From Paraburkholderia sp. BCC1886 (GTDB taxonomy: Bacteria; Pseudomonadota; Gammaproteobacteria; Burkholderiales; Burkholderiaceae), in assembly GCF_900996245.1 (NCBI RefSeq), contig NZ_CAAJGK010000042.1:105968-169967 (forward strand): a stretch of DNA of 64,000 nucleotides, written 5' to 3'. Below the pieces are notes generated by a model. The model had not been told where the DNA came from. It ran no database searches and saw only the letters and a list, made by a program, of their open reading frames with translations. Below are positions 35,216 through 44,466 of the stretch, piece by piece (position 1 is the stretch's first letter; each line of letters opens with the position of its first letter). A program made the translations under genes and the position numbers.

Positions 35216-35773
35216 ATGTCCCGTGTTGCTGTCATCGTTATCGACGTTCAGCAGATGTTCTTTAGCGGCCCAACGCCTGCATTTCGCGCCGGCGATGTAA
35301 TCGATGGCATTAATCGACTGACGGCAACAGCACGCCGCGAGGATGCCTCTGTCTTTTTCGTTCAACACGAGAGTGATGCAAACGGGCCGCTGGCACACGG
35401 CAGCGACGCATGGCAATTACCCGACGGGCTGGTCCGCGAGCCGAATGATGGGTCTATCTTCAAGACAGTTGGCGATTCGTTTCAAAACACTTCCCTTGCA
35501 GAGCAACTCCATGACGACGGAATTGAGGACGTGCTGTTGTGTGGGTATGCGTCGGAGTTCTGCGTCAACGCTACCGCTCGCCGGGCGGAACTGCTTGGCT
35601 TGCGCACGACCGTAGTGTCCGATCTTCACACTACGCATAGCAAGCCTCATCTCACCGCCGACCAGATTATCGAGCACCAGAACTTCGTCTGGGCAAATTC
35701 GTCGATGTCTGGTACACGCGTAACAGTGCTACCCCTCGAGGACGTCTTACGGACGCAGTTCAAACCGGTGTGA
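35216..35773 (+). CDS. isochorismatase-like cysteine hydrolase
   Basis: The 185-residue protein has the isochorismatase fold with a complete cysteine-hydrolase triad: Asp10 (VIVIDVQQ), Lys83 (SIFKTV) and Cys116 (YASEFCVNAT). Enzymes of this type hydrolyse amides such as nicotinamide or N-carbamoyl compounds, or vinyl ethers when the Cys is lost; here the Cys is present. TGCGAGG precedes ATG 35216. It follows the aromatic cluster but is separated by 333 bases, so it may be a separate unit; amide breakdown of the same substrate is a possible link. Confidence 0.92.
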   Translation: MSRVAVIVIDVQQMFFSGPTPAFRAGDVIDGINRLTATARREDASVFFVQHESDANGPLAHGSDAWQLPDGLVREPNDGSIFKTVGDSFQNTSLAEQLHDDGIEDVLLCGYASEFCVNATARRAELLGLRTTVVSDLHTTHSKPHLTADQIIEHQNFVWANSSMSGTRVTVLPLEDVLRTQFKPV

Positions 35774-35819
35774 TGGAGCGACACATGGCGGCTTCACCTA
35801 CCTGGACGGAGCCCATCCC

Positions 35820-36587
35820 TCACCTGTCCCACACCTCATCCGGCAACGGCAAACCTGCCAGCTGCTCCGGTGTCAACGGCCGATCCACCTTCACGCCTTC
35901 GCTCTCGAGCATCAGCATGACCTGTCGCGTATGCTGCGCGCTATGCCACGCCGTGCGCTCCAGCACTTCATGCATGGGCCGCCGGCCGTAATACGTCGGC
36001 ACGTCGAACGCCAGCGATTTGTCCGTCTCGCTCTCCCACCAGGCGCGCAGGCGCTTCCTCACGCCCTCGCCCCAGGCGGCGATCTCCTCGGGTCCCCAAT
36101 GGGCAGGCGGCACTTCGTCGAAACCTTCAAAACGCAACTCGATCTGCTGCGCCGCCTCGATGCCCATCTCCGCGACGCGGAACACATGAAACGACAAACC
36201 GGCAGGCGTCCGGTTGCGGTTCCTGAACGGCTCGCGAAAGGCCGCGCCCTGAAATTGCCGCGCATATCGCGCGTTCGATTCAAGCACCAGTTCGAGCCGG
36301 TCGACGAGGTCGGCGGGTGGCAACGGTTCCATGATCTTCGTCTTCAGATCGAGAAACTTGATGACGTCGTTAATCGACTGACAGAACGTGTACCTGCCGC
36401 CCAGCGCAACCACCGGCACGCTGCGCGCGCCCAGCGCCTCGAGCTGTCCGCGCCCGTCGGGATCGTTGTGTACGTCGATGGATTCGAACTCGATGCCCTG
36501 CTTCGTGAGGAACTCCTTGGTTCGCAGACACGACGAACAGCCGGGTTGCCAGAACACTTTGATCTTTGCGTGGGTCGCGGTTTGCAT
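35820..36587 (-). CDS. glutaredoxin-DinB fusion protein
   Basis: A 255-residue two-domain protein. Residues 5-80 are a glutaredoxin domain with a CSSC redox site (Cys17 and Cys20 in WQPGCSSC) and ARSVPVV for the cis-Pro loop. From about residue 105 to the end is a DinB/YfiT-like helical bundle (RVAEMGIEAAQQIEL and LERTAWHSAQHTRQVMLML), with His residues that often bind metal in that family. The fusion suggests thiol redox chemistry tied to a DinB-type transferase. ATG 36587 has AGGAG 6 bases upstream, so the longer frame to 36689 is not used. A LysR gene diverges from it. Confidence 0.88.
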   Translation of the reverse strand: MQTATHAKIKVFWQPGCSSCLRTKEFLTKQGIEFESIDVHNDPDGRGQLEALGARSVPVVALGGRYTFCQSINDVIKFLDLKTKIMEPLPPADLVDRLELVLESNARYARQFQGAAFREPFRNRNRTPAGLSFHVFRVAEMGIEAAQQIELRFEGFDEVPPAHWGPEEIAAWGEGVRKRLRAWWESETDKSLAFDVPTYYGRRPMHEVLERTAWHSAQHTRQVMLMLESEGVKVDRPLTPEQLAGLPLPDEVWDR

Positions 36588-36720
36588 CGCTCGCTCCTGA
36601 TGGACAGTTCGACTCGGGCAGGGCGCCGGGTGATGCCATTGTTGCCGTGTCGTGAAGACGTGCAAAGCAGTGCTTGACCATGCCGTCATCGCGAATCACG
36701 ATGGCGTGACCTGTCCACTC

Positions 36721-37620
36721 ATGACGCCCACTATGACGACGCTCGATCCGCTGTCGCTCAAGCTCTTCATCGCCGTCGCCGAAGCCGGCACCATTGCGGC
36801 CGCCGCGGAGCGGGAGCATATCGCGGCGGCGGCCGTCAGCAAGCGCATCAGCGAGATCGAGGCGACGCTCGGCGTGGCTCTGCTCAGGCGCACCAACAAA
36901 GGCGTGGCGCCGACCGCCGCAGGCGAGCGGCTGGTGGCGCTGGCGCATCGGGCGCTGCATCAACTCGACGACGTCGCCGTGCAGATGCGCGACTACGCGA
37001 GCGGGGTCAGCGGACTCATCCGCATTGCGGCCAATGTCTCGTCGGTGGTGCAGTTCCTGCCGCAGGAGATCCCGTCTTTCGCGGCGCAGCATCCGCGCAT
37101 CCAGATTCAGCTCGAAGAAAAAGCGAGCGCGGCCGTGGTCAAAGCCGTCGCGGACAATGCGGTCGATATCGGCATTTTTACGTCGGTGCCGCACGGCTAC
37201 GACGTTCAAACTTTTCCCTACCGGCACGACAGGCTGACGCTCGTCACACCGGCCAGTCATCCGCTCGCGCAGCATGAAGCGATCGCTTTCGCCGATACGC
37301 TCGACTTCGAATTCGTCGGTCTGCCGCCCGACACGGCGATCAGCCAGCAACTCACCCGGGCGGCGCACGCGCAGGCGCGGCCAGTCAATCTGCGCATTCA
37401 GGTGACGAGCTACGACGCGCAATGTCTGATGATTGCGGCTGGACTTGGCCTCGGTGTCATGCCGTACGCCGTCGCGCAACAGCAGGCGGCGAGTCTGGGC
37501 CTTGCCCTGGTCTCACTTACCGATTCCTGGGCCGAACGCGATCTGCTGCTGGCCGTGCGCTCGCTCGATGCATTGCCGGCTGCGTGCCGCATGCTCGTTG
37601 CACACCTGCGTGGCGAGTGA
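36721..37620 (+). CDS. LysR family transcriptional regulator
   Basis: A 299-residue LysR regulator with LDPLSLKLFIAVAEAGTIAAAA as helix-turn-helix start, then IAAAAVSKRISEIEATLG. The ligand domain runs from about residue 95. The ATG at 36721 is the first that leaves a short leader; ATG 36733 four codons later is equally possible, and neither has a strong ribosome site. It is divergent from the glutaredoxin-DinB gene across 133 bases and may regulate it, though no clear palindrome was found in the gap beyond a 5-base CATCG/CGATG pair. Confidence 0.91.
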   Translation: MTPTMTTLDPLSLKLFIAVAEAGTIAAAAEREHIAAAAVSKRISEIEATLGVALLRRTNKGVAPTAAGERLVALAHRALHQLDDVAVQMRDYASGVSGLIRIAANVSSVVQFLPQEIPSFAAQHPRIQIQLEEKASAAVVKAVADNAVDIGIFTSVPHGYDVQTFPYRHDRLTLVTPASHPLAQHEAIAFADTLDFEFVGLPPDTAISQQLTRAAHAQARPVNLRIQVTSYDAQCLMIAAGLGLGVMPYAVAQQQAASLGLALVSLTDSWAERDLLLAVRSLDALPAACRMLVAHLRGE

Positions 37621-37763
37621 GCGTTTCCCTCATGTCGCTGGGCGATCCATGGTGCTAGGATCGGGCGTCGGTTCGACGACGCCTGGCTCCTGGCCTCACG
37701 CGTCGTGTGCGTATCGTCGTGCCAGGTTGCCGGTTTGCCGCGTTCGCCGCAAGGAGAGTCGCC

Positions 37764-38522
37764 GTGCCAGTACGAAAGTCGGTCACGCCGGCGCATGCCG
37801 TCAAACGCGCCACACTCAAGCGCACTGGGAGCATCGCGCACACAGACCCGAAGCCCGAAGCGCGCAATGCCAACTCGTCGCAACAGGCTTACGAAGCGCT
37901 GCGGCACAAGATCATCGAAAGCGAACTGGCGCCGGGCTCGTATCTGCTCGAACAGGAACTCGCGTTGATGCTCGGGGTGAGCCGCACGCCGATTCGCGAA
38001 GCTGCGATCCGTCTGCAAGGCGAGGGTCTCGTCGAAATCGTTCCGCGACACGGCGTGCGCATCGTGCCGACTTCGGTGACGGATATCAGCGACATCTACC
38101 AGGTGCTCATCAGCCTCGAATCGACCGCTGCGGGGCTCGTGGCCTCGCGCGCCGACGTGGATCTGAGTCCGCTCGAAGACGCCTGCCGCCAGATGACCGA
38201 CGCGCTGGAAGCGCAAGACATGCAGGCGTGGGCCGTCGCCGATGAAGCCTTTCACGAAGCGCTGATTCAACTCGGCGGCAACGCGCGGCTCGCGCAGATC
38301 GTGACCAACTGCCGCGATCAGGTGCACCGCGTGCGCCGCTTCACGCAGCAAATGCGACCTCATCCTCAACCGGCAAAATCGATTGCCGAGCATTACCAGA
38401 TCATCGACGCCATGCGTCGCGGCGATGCAGCGCGAGCAAGTCGTCTGTACCGTGCACACCGCTTGAGAGGCTGGCGGGAACAGACTGCGGTGCTGCAGCA
38501 ACACGGTATCGATCAGGCGTAA
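37764..38522 (+). CDS. GntR family regulator (FCD domain)
   Basis: A 252-residue GntR/FadR-type regulator. The winged helix is near residues 36-105 (QQAYEALRHKIIESELAPGS, then LALMLGVSRTPIREAAIRLQ), and an FCD ligand domain follows (LEDACRQMTDALEAQD, DEAFHEALIQL, EHYQIIDAM), whose His and Asp residues often bind a metal and an organic acid. GTG 37764 was chosen because AAGGAG lies 8 bases upstream. It precedes the ABC transporter/LeuCD/lyase operon on the same strand, and a palindrome of the FadR-like type lies between (38611-38626), so it probably represses that operon. Confidence 0.93.
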   Translation: MPVRKSVTPAHAVKRATLKRTGSIAHTDPKPEARNANSSQQAYEALRHKIIESELAPGSYLLEQELALMLGVSRTPIREAAIRLQGEGLVEIVPRHGVRIVPTSVTDISDIYQVLISLESTAAGLVASRADVDLSPLEDACRQMTDALEAQDMQAWAVADEAFHEALIQLGGNARLAQIVTNCRDQVHRVRRFTQQMRPHPQPAKSIAEHYQIIDAMRRGDAARASRLYRAHRLRGWREQTAVLQQHGIDQA

Positions 38523-38610
38523 AAGCTGAGGAATCCGCAGTACGAAGTGTCGGGTCCCAGCGGGTAAACCCACTCGCAAAACACAGCGGACGTCCTGTAC
38601 TTTCGACAAT

Positions 38611-38626
38611 TTAATGCATACATTAA
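38611..38626. promoter_or_regulatory. palindrome, candidate GntR operator
   Basis: TTAATG and CATTAA arms surround CATA, in an otherwise AT-poor gap between the GntR gene and the ABC operon. FCD-type GntR proteins bind AT-rich palindromes of this size. Confidence 0.6.
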
Positions 38627-38755
38627 TCAACACAGCAGACGGGCGGATGCGACTCGAAGCGATCGTTTGCTGACCCGTCGCCGGCGTACATCGCGCACGG
38701 CGACATAACGAAAATGACGGCTGGTCGACCGTCATCGTGGATGGAGACAAACCAC

Positions 38756-39739
38756 ATGGATGCGATTCGTAATGTCGCGCGGGGTATCTGTCTGTGCGCG
38801 CTTCTGTCGTTGACGGGTGTCGCGGCGCACGCTGCTTCGTTGACCGTCACGCACTGGGGTGACGGTATGTATGGCGTGCCGTTCGCAGTGGCGCTCGACA
38901 AGGGATTCTTCAAGGAAGAGAAGGTGGACGTGACGGGCTTCATCACGTCCGAAGGTGGCGGCACGAGTATCCGTAACGCGATGGCGTCCGAGATTCCATA
39001 CGGTGAAGTCGCGTTGCCCGCCGCGATCGCCGCGGTGAAGCAGGGTGTCGATCTGACCATCGTGCACGGCGGCGTGCAGAGTCTGGGCGACCTGGTGTGG
39101 GTCGAGCTGAAGAACGGCACGATCAATAACATCAAGGAGATGAAGGGCAAGACCATCGGCTACAGCAGCCCCAAGTCGACCACCGACATCATCTCCACCA
39201 TCGCGCTCGATCGCGTCGGTCTGCTGGGTCAGGTTCAGCGCAAACCCGTGGGCAGTTCCAGCGGCATGCTGACGTCGCTGCAACAGGGTGCGATCGACGT
39301 CGGCTACATGACCGAGCCTTCGTATAGCGCGAAGAAAGACGGCTTGCGCATCGCTTTCCGTTCCACCGACGTCGTACCGACGGAAACGCAAACGGTCGGC
39401 ATCGTACGCACCGATTATCTGAAGGCGCATCCGGATGTGATTCGCGGCATCATCGCCGCGCGCCGCAAGGCGGTGATCTATATGGCGACGCATCGTGCGG
39501 AAGCGGCCCAGATCCTCGCGAAGGAGTACAAGATGGACCCGGCGGTGGCGACCTCGGCGATCAACGACGTGCTCGACTCCGATCCGAAGTACTGGAGTGA
39601 AGGCGGGTTCGACTACAAGAGCATGCAGGAAGTGCTGAAAGGCCTGGTGCTCGTCAAAGCTATTCCGGATGGCCCGTTCGACTGGCAGAAGATCGTCGAC
39701 GAGTCGATGCTGCCGGCCGATTTGCGCACGAAGAAGTGA
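38756..39739 (+). CDS. ABC transporter substrate-binding protein, SsuA/TauA/ThiY-like
   Basis: A 327-residue periplasmic binding protein. The signal peptide ends near AHA-AS at residue 27. The mature part (HWGDGMYGVPFAVALDKGFF, then GGTSIRNAMASGEIPYGEV-like text) belongs to the NMT1/SsuA type, which binds small organic anions or pyrimidine precursors. GGAG precedes ATG 38756 by 9 bases. It leads an operon with an ATPase and two permeases, followed by LeuCD-like and lyase genes, so its ligand should be the acid that those enzymes degrade; that link is inferred from position. Confidence 0.91.
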   Translation: MDAIRNVARGICLCALLSLTGVAAHAASLTVTHWGDGMYGVPFAVALDKGFFKEEKVDVTGFITSEGGGTSIRNAMASEIPYGEVALPAAIAAVKQGVDLTIVHGGVQSLGDLVWVELKNGTINNIKEMKGKTIGYSSPKSTTDIISTIALDRVGLLGQVQRKPVGSSSGMLTSLQQGAIDVGYMTEPSYSAKKDGLRIAFRSTDVVPTETQTVGIVRTDYLKAHPDVIRGIIAARRKAVIYMATHRAEAAQILAKEYKMDPAVATSAINDVLDSDPKYWSEGGFDYKSMQEVLKGLVLVKAIPDGPFDWQKIVDESMLPADLRTKK

Positions 39740-39746
39740 GGCACGC

Positions 39747-40610
39747 ATGAGCGCTCTAACCCGTCCCAAACCTAATATCTCCGTGGTCGCGCCGAGTGCG
39801 CTGTCGCTGGATGGCCGGCGCATTCAGGCCACGCTCACCGACGTCACGCGCATCTACCAGGGCAGCGATGGCAAGCCGCCGTTCCATGCGCTCGGTCCGG
39901 TCAGTCTCGAGTTGCGGGCGGGTGAGTTCTTCTCGGTCGTGGGTCCGTCGGGCTGCGGCAAGTCGACGTTGCTCGACGTGCTGGCGGGATTGAATGCCGC
40001 GAGCGGCGGCACGGTGACGTTCGAAGGTAAGGCAGTCGGCAACCAGGTGCCGGACGGTGTCGCTGTCGTGTTTCAGGAAGACGCGAGCTTTCCGTGGCTC
40101 AACGTGTTCGACAACGCGGCGTTCGCCGCGCGTCAGGCGGGTGTCGCCGAAACCGAAGTGCGCGAACGGGTCGAGCATGCGCTGTCGTTCATGGGACTCA
40201 GGTCGTTTTCCGGCGCCTATCCCGCGCAGCTGTCCGGCGGCATGCGGCAACGCGTGTGTATCGCGCGGGCGATGGTGGTGCGGCCGCGCCTGATGCTGCT
40301 CGACGAACCGTTCGGCGCGCTCGATCAGCAAACGCGTCTGCTAATGGGCGACGAGACGCTCAAGCTCTGGCGCGATACCGGCGCCACCATCCTGCTGATT
40401 ACCCACTCGATCGACGAAGCCGTGCTGCTGTCCGATCGCATTGGCGTGATGTCGGCGTGTCCGGGGCGTTTTATCGCGACCATCGAAACCGGCTGGCCGC
40501 GCATGCGCGACAGTACCACGGCACTGGATGCGCGCTTTGGCGAGCTGACCGCGCAAGTGTGGGGTCTCCTGCGCGAAGAAGCGCTGAAGGCGCTGGGGAG
40601 CCAGCAATGA
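39747..40610 (+). CDS. ABC transporter ATP-binding protein
   Basis: A 287-residue ATPase with an intact Walker A (GPSGCGKST, residues 66-74), signature (LSGGMRQR), Walker B (LMLLDEPFG) and switch His (LITHSIDEA). The IDEA ending and the overall form are those of nitrate/sulfonate/taurine-type importers (SsuB/TauB). It works with the binding protein ahead of it and with the two permeases behind it; its stop overlaps the start of the first permease by 4 bases. The N-terminal 25 residues before the core are an extension not needed for ATP binding. Confidence 0.94.
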   Translation: MSALTRPKPNISVVAPSALSLDGRRIQATLTDVTRIYQGSDGKPPFHALGPVSLELRAGEFFSVVGPSGCGKSTLLDVLAGLNAASGGTVTFEGKAVGNQVPDGVAVVFQEDASFPWLNVFDNAAFAARQAGVAETEVRERVEHALSFMGLRSFSGAYPAQLSGGMRQRVCIARAMVVRPRLMLLDEPFGALDQQTRLLMGDETLKLWRDTGATILLITHSIDEAVLLSDRIGVMSACPGRFIATIETGWPRMRDSTTALDARFGELTAQVWGLLREEALKALGSQQ

Positions 40611-41365
40611 ACACGGCGGCCCGCTGGCGGCTCGGCTTGATCGTCGGCCTGATACTGCTGCTCGAAATCGCGAGCCGCGCTGCGTGGATCAACCCGGTGT
40701 CGTTCATTCCGCCATCGCGAATGGTGGTGAGTGCGTTGCAAATGCTTTTCTCCGGGCAGTACACGCCCGATATTTTGCAGACGTTAGGAAGCGCGATGCT
40801 TGCCGTCGTGCTGGCTGTGGTGGTCGGCTTTGTCGGTGGTGTGCTGCTGTTCCGTCTGCCGCGCGTACGCCGTGTGCTCGACCCGTTGCTGCTGTCCTAC
40901 TACGCGGTGCCGGTGTTCGTGCTTTATCCGATCCTGATCGTCGTATTCGGTCTGAACCGTTGGCCGCTGGTGGGCATCGGTTTTCTGTTTGCGGTGGTGG
41001 CGATGGCGGTGAATACGCTGAACGGCCTGGAACGCGTGCCGCGTGTGCTGTTGCGAACCGCACGCGCTTGCCGGCTGAATACCTTCGACGAAATCCGTCT
41101 GATCACCTTGCCGTCGAGTCTGCCGTTCGTGTTTACCGGCATCAAGCTGACCGTCGTCTATGCGTTCATCGCGGTCGTCGCGGGCGAATTCGTTTTGTCG
41201 GGCTCGGGCTTCGGCTATCAGATTGCGTTTGCATACAACAACTTCGACAACCCGACCATGTATGGCCTGATGGTGCTGATGCTGGTTTTCGTCGGTTCCC
41301 TCAACGCGTTGCTGCGCACGGCCGAAGCGCGCCTTTACCGGCGCATTCGCAGGGAGGTTGCATGA
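40607..41365 (+). CDS. ABC transporter permease
   Basis: This 252-residue, six-helix permease has the EAA-type coupling motif in a form like RTARACRLNTFDEIRLITLP. The first helix is LIVGLILLLEIASRAAW. It belongs to the SsuC/TauC-like binding-protein-dependent family. ATG 40607 overlaps the ATPase stop (ATGA), which settles the start although the frame is open upstream. It overlaps the next permease by 4 bases, so the two are made together and probably form a heterodimer. Confidence 0.93.
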   Translation: MNTAARWRLGLIVGLILLLEIASRAAWINPVSFIPPSRMVVSALQMLFSGQYTPDILQTLGSAMLAVVLAVVVGFVGGVLLFRLPRVRRVLDPLLLSYYAVPVFVLYPILIVVFGLNRWPLVGIGFLFAVVAMAVNTLNGLERVPRVLLRTARACRLNTFDEIRLITLPSSLPFVFTGIKLTVVYAFIAVVAGEFVLSGSGFGYQIAFAYNNFDNPTMYGLMVLMLVFVGSLNALLRTAEARLYRRIRREVA

Positions 41366-42138
41366 GCACGATCGCGGTTGCCCATATCGCCAAACCCCGG
41401 CATGCACGGCGCTGGCTCGACAGCGTCGTGCTGGTGGTGGCGCTCGCGGTGCTGTGGCAGGTGCTGAGCGAACTGCTCGGTCCCGATGCATTGACCACGC
41501 CGTGGCGCACGCTGCAGCGCGCGGTTCACATCGTCAGCGACCCGGATTTTCCGGCGAGCCTTTATGTCACCGCGTTTGCATTCGGCTCCGCGTTCCTCAT
41601 CTCGGCGGTGGGTGGCGTGTGTCTCGGCATGCTGCTCGGCGCGCGCAGGCTGGCCGGCGACGTAATGGAACCGCTGATGATGGGCTTCTACTCGATTCCC
41701 AAGGTCACGTTATATCCGGTCGTGCTGCTCGCGTTCGGATTGGGACTGTGGGCGAAGATCGTCTTCGGTGTGATGCATGGCATCGTGCCGATCACCATCT
41801 TCACGATGGGCGCGGTGCGCAACATGCCGCCCATTTACACGCGGGCGGCGCGCACGTACCGGCTGAGTCCGTTTGCCTTCGCCCGCCACATCCTGTTGCC
41901 CGCCTGCATACCCGAAGTGGTCTCGGGACTTCGCATCGGCTTTTCGCTGACGCTGCTGGGCACGTTGATCGGCGAGATGTTCGCCTCGCAAAGCGGCATC
42001 GGCCACATGCTGATGATCGCGATGAACCGCGCCGAGACCAGCACGATCATGGCGCTCGCGTTCATGCTGTTCGTCTTCGCCACACTCGTCAATCTGCTGT
42101 TGCTGGCCTGGCAGCGGCGGCTCACCCATAGCACCTGA
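41362..42138 (+). CDS. ABC transporter permease
   Basis: The second permease of the importer has 258 residues and six predicted helices. A coupling loop resembling RTYRLSPFAFARHILLPACI is the EAA motif. ATG 41362 lies within the stop of the first permease (ATGA overlap) and is preceded by AGGGAGG. Having two different permease genes is less common than a single SsuC in this transporter class. The lyase gene starts 13 bases downstream, so transport and metabolism share one transcript. Confidence 0.93.
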   Translation: MSTIAVAHIAKPRHARRWLDSVVLVVALAVLWQVLSELLGPDALTTPWRTLQRAVHIVSDPDFPASLYVTAFAFGSAFLISAVGGVCLGMLLGARRLAGDVMEPLMMGFYSIPKVTLYPVVLLAFGLGLWAKIVFGVMHGIVPITIFTMGAVRNMPPIYTRAARTYRLSPFAFARHILLPACIPEVVSGLRIGFSLTLLGTLIGEMFASQSGIGHMLMIAMNRAETSTIMALAFMLFVFATLVNLLLLAWQRRLTHST

Positions 42139-42151
42139 GCAGGAGCCTGTC

Positions 42152-43042
42152 ATGAGCACTTCCGAAAAGCTTCGAACCATTCTCGAGAGCGGTCGCTTCG
42201 TCGTCGCGCCGGGCGTCTTCGATATGTTCTCGGCGCGAGTCGCCGACCGCTTGCCCTTCGCCGCCCTGTATATGACCGGCTATGGCGTGTCGGGCTCGTA
42301 TCTCGGTGTCGCGGATGCGGGTCTGGTCAGCTACGCGGACATGGTCGGCCGTGCCCGGCAGATTGCCGAAGGCATCGGCAAGCCGCTGATCGCCGATGCG
42401 GATACCGGTTTTGGCGGCCTCATCAACGTGCGCCACACGGTGCGTGGCTACGAAGCGGCCGGCGTGCAGGCGATCCAGATGGAAGATCAGGTCATGCCGA
42501 AGAAATGCGGCCACACGGAAGGCCGTCAGGTGGTGCCGCTCGGCGACATGCTGAAGAAAATCGAAGTCGCGCTGGAAGCGCGCCGCAGCGACGACATGCT
42601 GATCATCGCGCGCACGGACTCGCGCACGACGCTCGGCCTCGACGAAGCGATCCGGCGCGCCAAGGCCTTCGCGCGGGCGGGAGCGGACATCGTCTTCGTC
42701 GAATCCCCGGAAACCGCCGAGGAATTCAGGCGGATTGGCGGCGAGCTCGCGGATTGCGGCGCTTACGTCTTTGCGAACATGGTGCCGAGCGGACGCTCGC
42801 CGGTGGTCGCGAGCACCCAGCTCAAGGAGTGGGGCTTCAGCATCGCCATTTATCCGTCCATCGGCATGGCGGCGGCGACGGCCGCGCTCGACAGCGCCTA
42901 TCGTCATCTGCTGGATCATGGCGATTCGCTGGACCTGCAAACGCCGTCGTTCACGATGGACCAGCTGCACGAACTCGTCGGCTTTCCCGAGGTATGGGAA
43001 TTCGAGAAGCGGCACGCGCAAAACAGCGAGGCGCTGTCATGA
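42152..43042 (+). CDS. isocitrate lyase/PEP mutase family lyase (first copy)
   Basis: A 296-residue lyase of the isocitrate lyase/phosphoenolpyruvate mutase superfamily. DADTGFGG supplies acidic metal ligands and PKKCGH holds the catalytic Cys119; GVFDMFSARVADRL is the usual N-terminal strand. The KKCGH form is shared by 2-methylisocitrate lyase and 2,3-dimethylmalate lyase, which split C-C bonds of hydroxy-dicarboxylates, usually releasing pyruvate or propanoate. It is transcribed with the ABC importer and overlaps the LeuC-like gene by 4 bases. A paralogue follows after LeuD. Oxaloacetate hydrolase is a possible alternative. Confidence 0.9.
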   Translation: MSTSEKLRTILESGRFVVAPGVFDMFSARVADRLPFAALYMTGYGVSGSYLGVADAGLVSYADMVGRARQIAEGIGKPLIADADTGFGGLINVRHTVRGYEAAGVQAIQMEDQVMPKKCGHTEGRQVVPLGDMLKKIEVALEARRSDDMLIIARTDSRTTLGLDEAIRRAKAFARAGADIVFVESPETAEEFRRIGGELADCGAYVFANMVPSGRSPVVASTQLKEWGFSIAIYPSIGMAAATAALDSAYRHLLDHGDSLDLQTPSFTMDQLHELVGFPEVWEFEKRHAQNSEALS

Positions 43043-44466
43043 CCACGCCGCGCACGCTGTTCGACAAGCTGTGGGACAGCCACACAATTGCGCATCTGCC
43101 CGGCGGGGTGGATCTGCTGCAGGTGGACCGCAATCTGATGCACGAGCTCACGGGGGTGGAAGCCGTGCGTGTGCTCGAAGCGCGCGAGTTGCCGGTGAGC
43201 AATCCCGAACTGACGTTCGCGACCCTCGACCACGTGATTTCGACGCAGCCAGGCCGCCGCGCCGGCGACGCGGCCTGGAGCACGACGATGGTCGATGCGA
43301 TGCGCGAGCAGATGACGCGCTATACGATTCCGCTTTTCGACATCGGCGCAGACGGGCAGCAGGGCATCGTGCATGTGGTCGGCCCGGAGTTGGGGCTGTC
43401 GCTGCCGGGTACGCTGATCGTCTGCGCCGATAGCCATACCTGCACGCATGGCGCGATGGGCGCGCTGGCCTTCGGCATCGGGTCGACGGAACTGGTGCAC
43501 GTGCTCGCCACGCAGACCGTGCGTCAGAAGAAGCCGAAGACCATGCGTGTCCGTTTCACGGGGAAGGTTGCCGAAGGCGTGACGGCCAAAGACATGATCC
43601 TGTACGTGATCGGCACGCTCGGCGCCGCGGGGGGCACCGGCTACGCGATCGAATTCGCGGGCGAGGCTATGACGGCGCTCTCGATGGAGGCGCGTCTGAC
43701 GCTGTGCAATCTGACGATCGAACTCGGTGCGAAGTTCGGCCTCGTTGCGCCGGACGACGTGACGTTCGATTACCTGCGAGGCCGTCCGTACGCGCCGCAA
43801 GGCGAAAGTTTCGACGCGGCACTTGCGGACTGGCGTGCTTTGCCGTCCGACCCCGACGCGCACTTCGACCGCGAGGTCGACATCGACGCGAGCCGGATCG
43901 CGGTTCAGGTGACCTGGGGCACGAGTCCCGAGCATGTCATCGCGATCGACGGGGCGGTGCCCGACCCCATCGACGAAACCGATCCGTCACGGCGCGAAGC
44001 GATGCAGCGCGCGCTCGACTACATGGGCGTGCATGCGGGCCAGCATCTCGACGAACTGGCGGTGGATCGCGTGTTCATCGGCTCGTGCACGAACAGCCGT
44101 ATCGAGGATCTGCAGGCGGCGGCGCGAATCGTCGATGGGCAACATGTCGCGAACGGCGTGACCGCCTGGGTCGTGCCCGGTTCGCTGAGCGTGGCGCGCC
44201 AGGCGGAACAGGAAGGGCTTGCTGAGATCTTCCGCGCGGCCGGCTTCGACTGGCGCGAGCCGGGCTGTTCGATGTGCGTGGGCGCGAACGGCGATGTGGT
44301 GGGACGCGGCGAGCGCTGTGTGTCCACGTCGAACCGCAATTTCATCGGACGGCAAGGGCCTGGCGCCCGCACGCATCTCGCGAGTCCCGCGGTTGCCGCG
44401 GCCAGCGCGCTGGCCGGACATATCGCGTCGCCGGCCAACTGGCGGTCGCAAGGAGTGGTGCGATGA
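43039..44466 (+). CDS. aconitase-family hydro-lyase large subunit (LeuC/DmdA-like)
   Basis: A 475-residue large subunit of the 3-isopropylmalate dehydratase/homoaconitase family. Three [4Fe-4S] cysteines are placed at Cys350 (GSCTNS), Cys410 and Cys413 (GCSMC), and DSHTCTHGAMGA is conserved. It overlaps the lyase before it and the LeuD-like gene after it by 4 bases each. Although LeuC is the nearest name, the setting between two isocitrate-lyase-family lyases and an importer argues against leucine biosynthesis. Dimethylmaleate hydratase (DmdA) is the known example of such a hydro-lyase paired with a 2,3-dimethylmalate lyase. Confidence 0.92.
   Translation: MTTPRTLFDKLWDSHTIAHLPGGVDLLQVDRNLMHELTGVEAVRVLEARELPVSNPELTFATLDHVISTQPGRRAGDAAWSTTMVDAMREQMTRYTIPLFDIGADGQQGIVHVVGPELGLSLPGTLIVCADSHTCTHGAMGALAFGIGSTELVHVLATQTVRQKKPKTMRVRFTGKVAEGVTAKDMILYVIGTLGAAGGTGYAIEFAGEAMTALSMEARLTLCNLTIELGAKFGLVAPDDVTFDYLRGRPYAPQGESFDAALADWRALPSDPDAHFDREVDIDASRIAVQVTWGTSPEHVIAIDGAVPDPIDETDPSRREAMQRALDYMGVHAGQHLDELAVDRVFIGSCTNSRIEDLQAAARIVDGQHVANGVTAWVVPGSLSVARQAEQEGLAEIFRAAGFDWREPGCSMCVGANGDVVGRGERCVSTSNRNFIGRQGPGARTHLASPAVAAASALAGHIASPANWRSQGVVR

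Noticed and set aside
38732..39823. 363-codon minus-strand frame
   Set aside because: Shadow of the ABC binding-protein gene; no motif and no start context.
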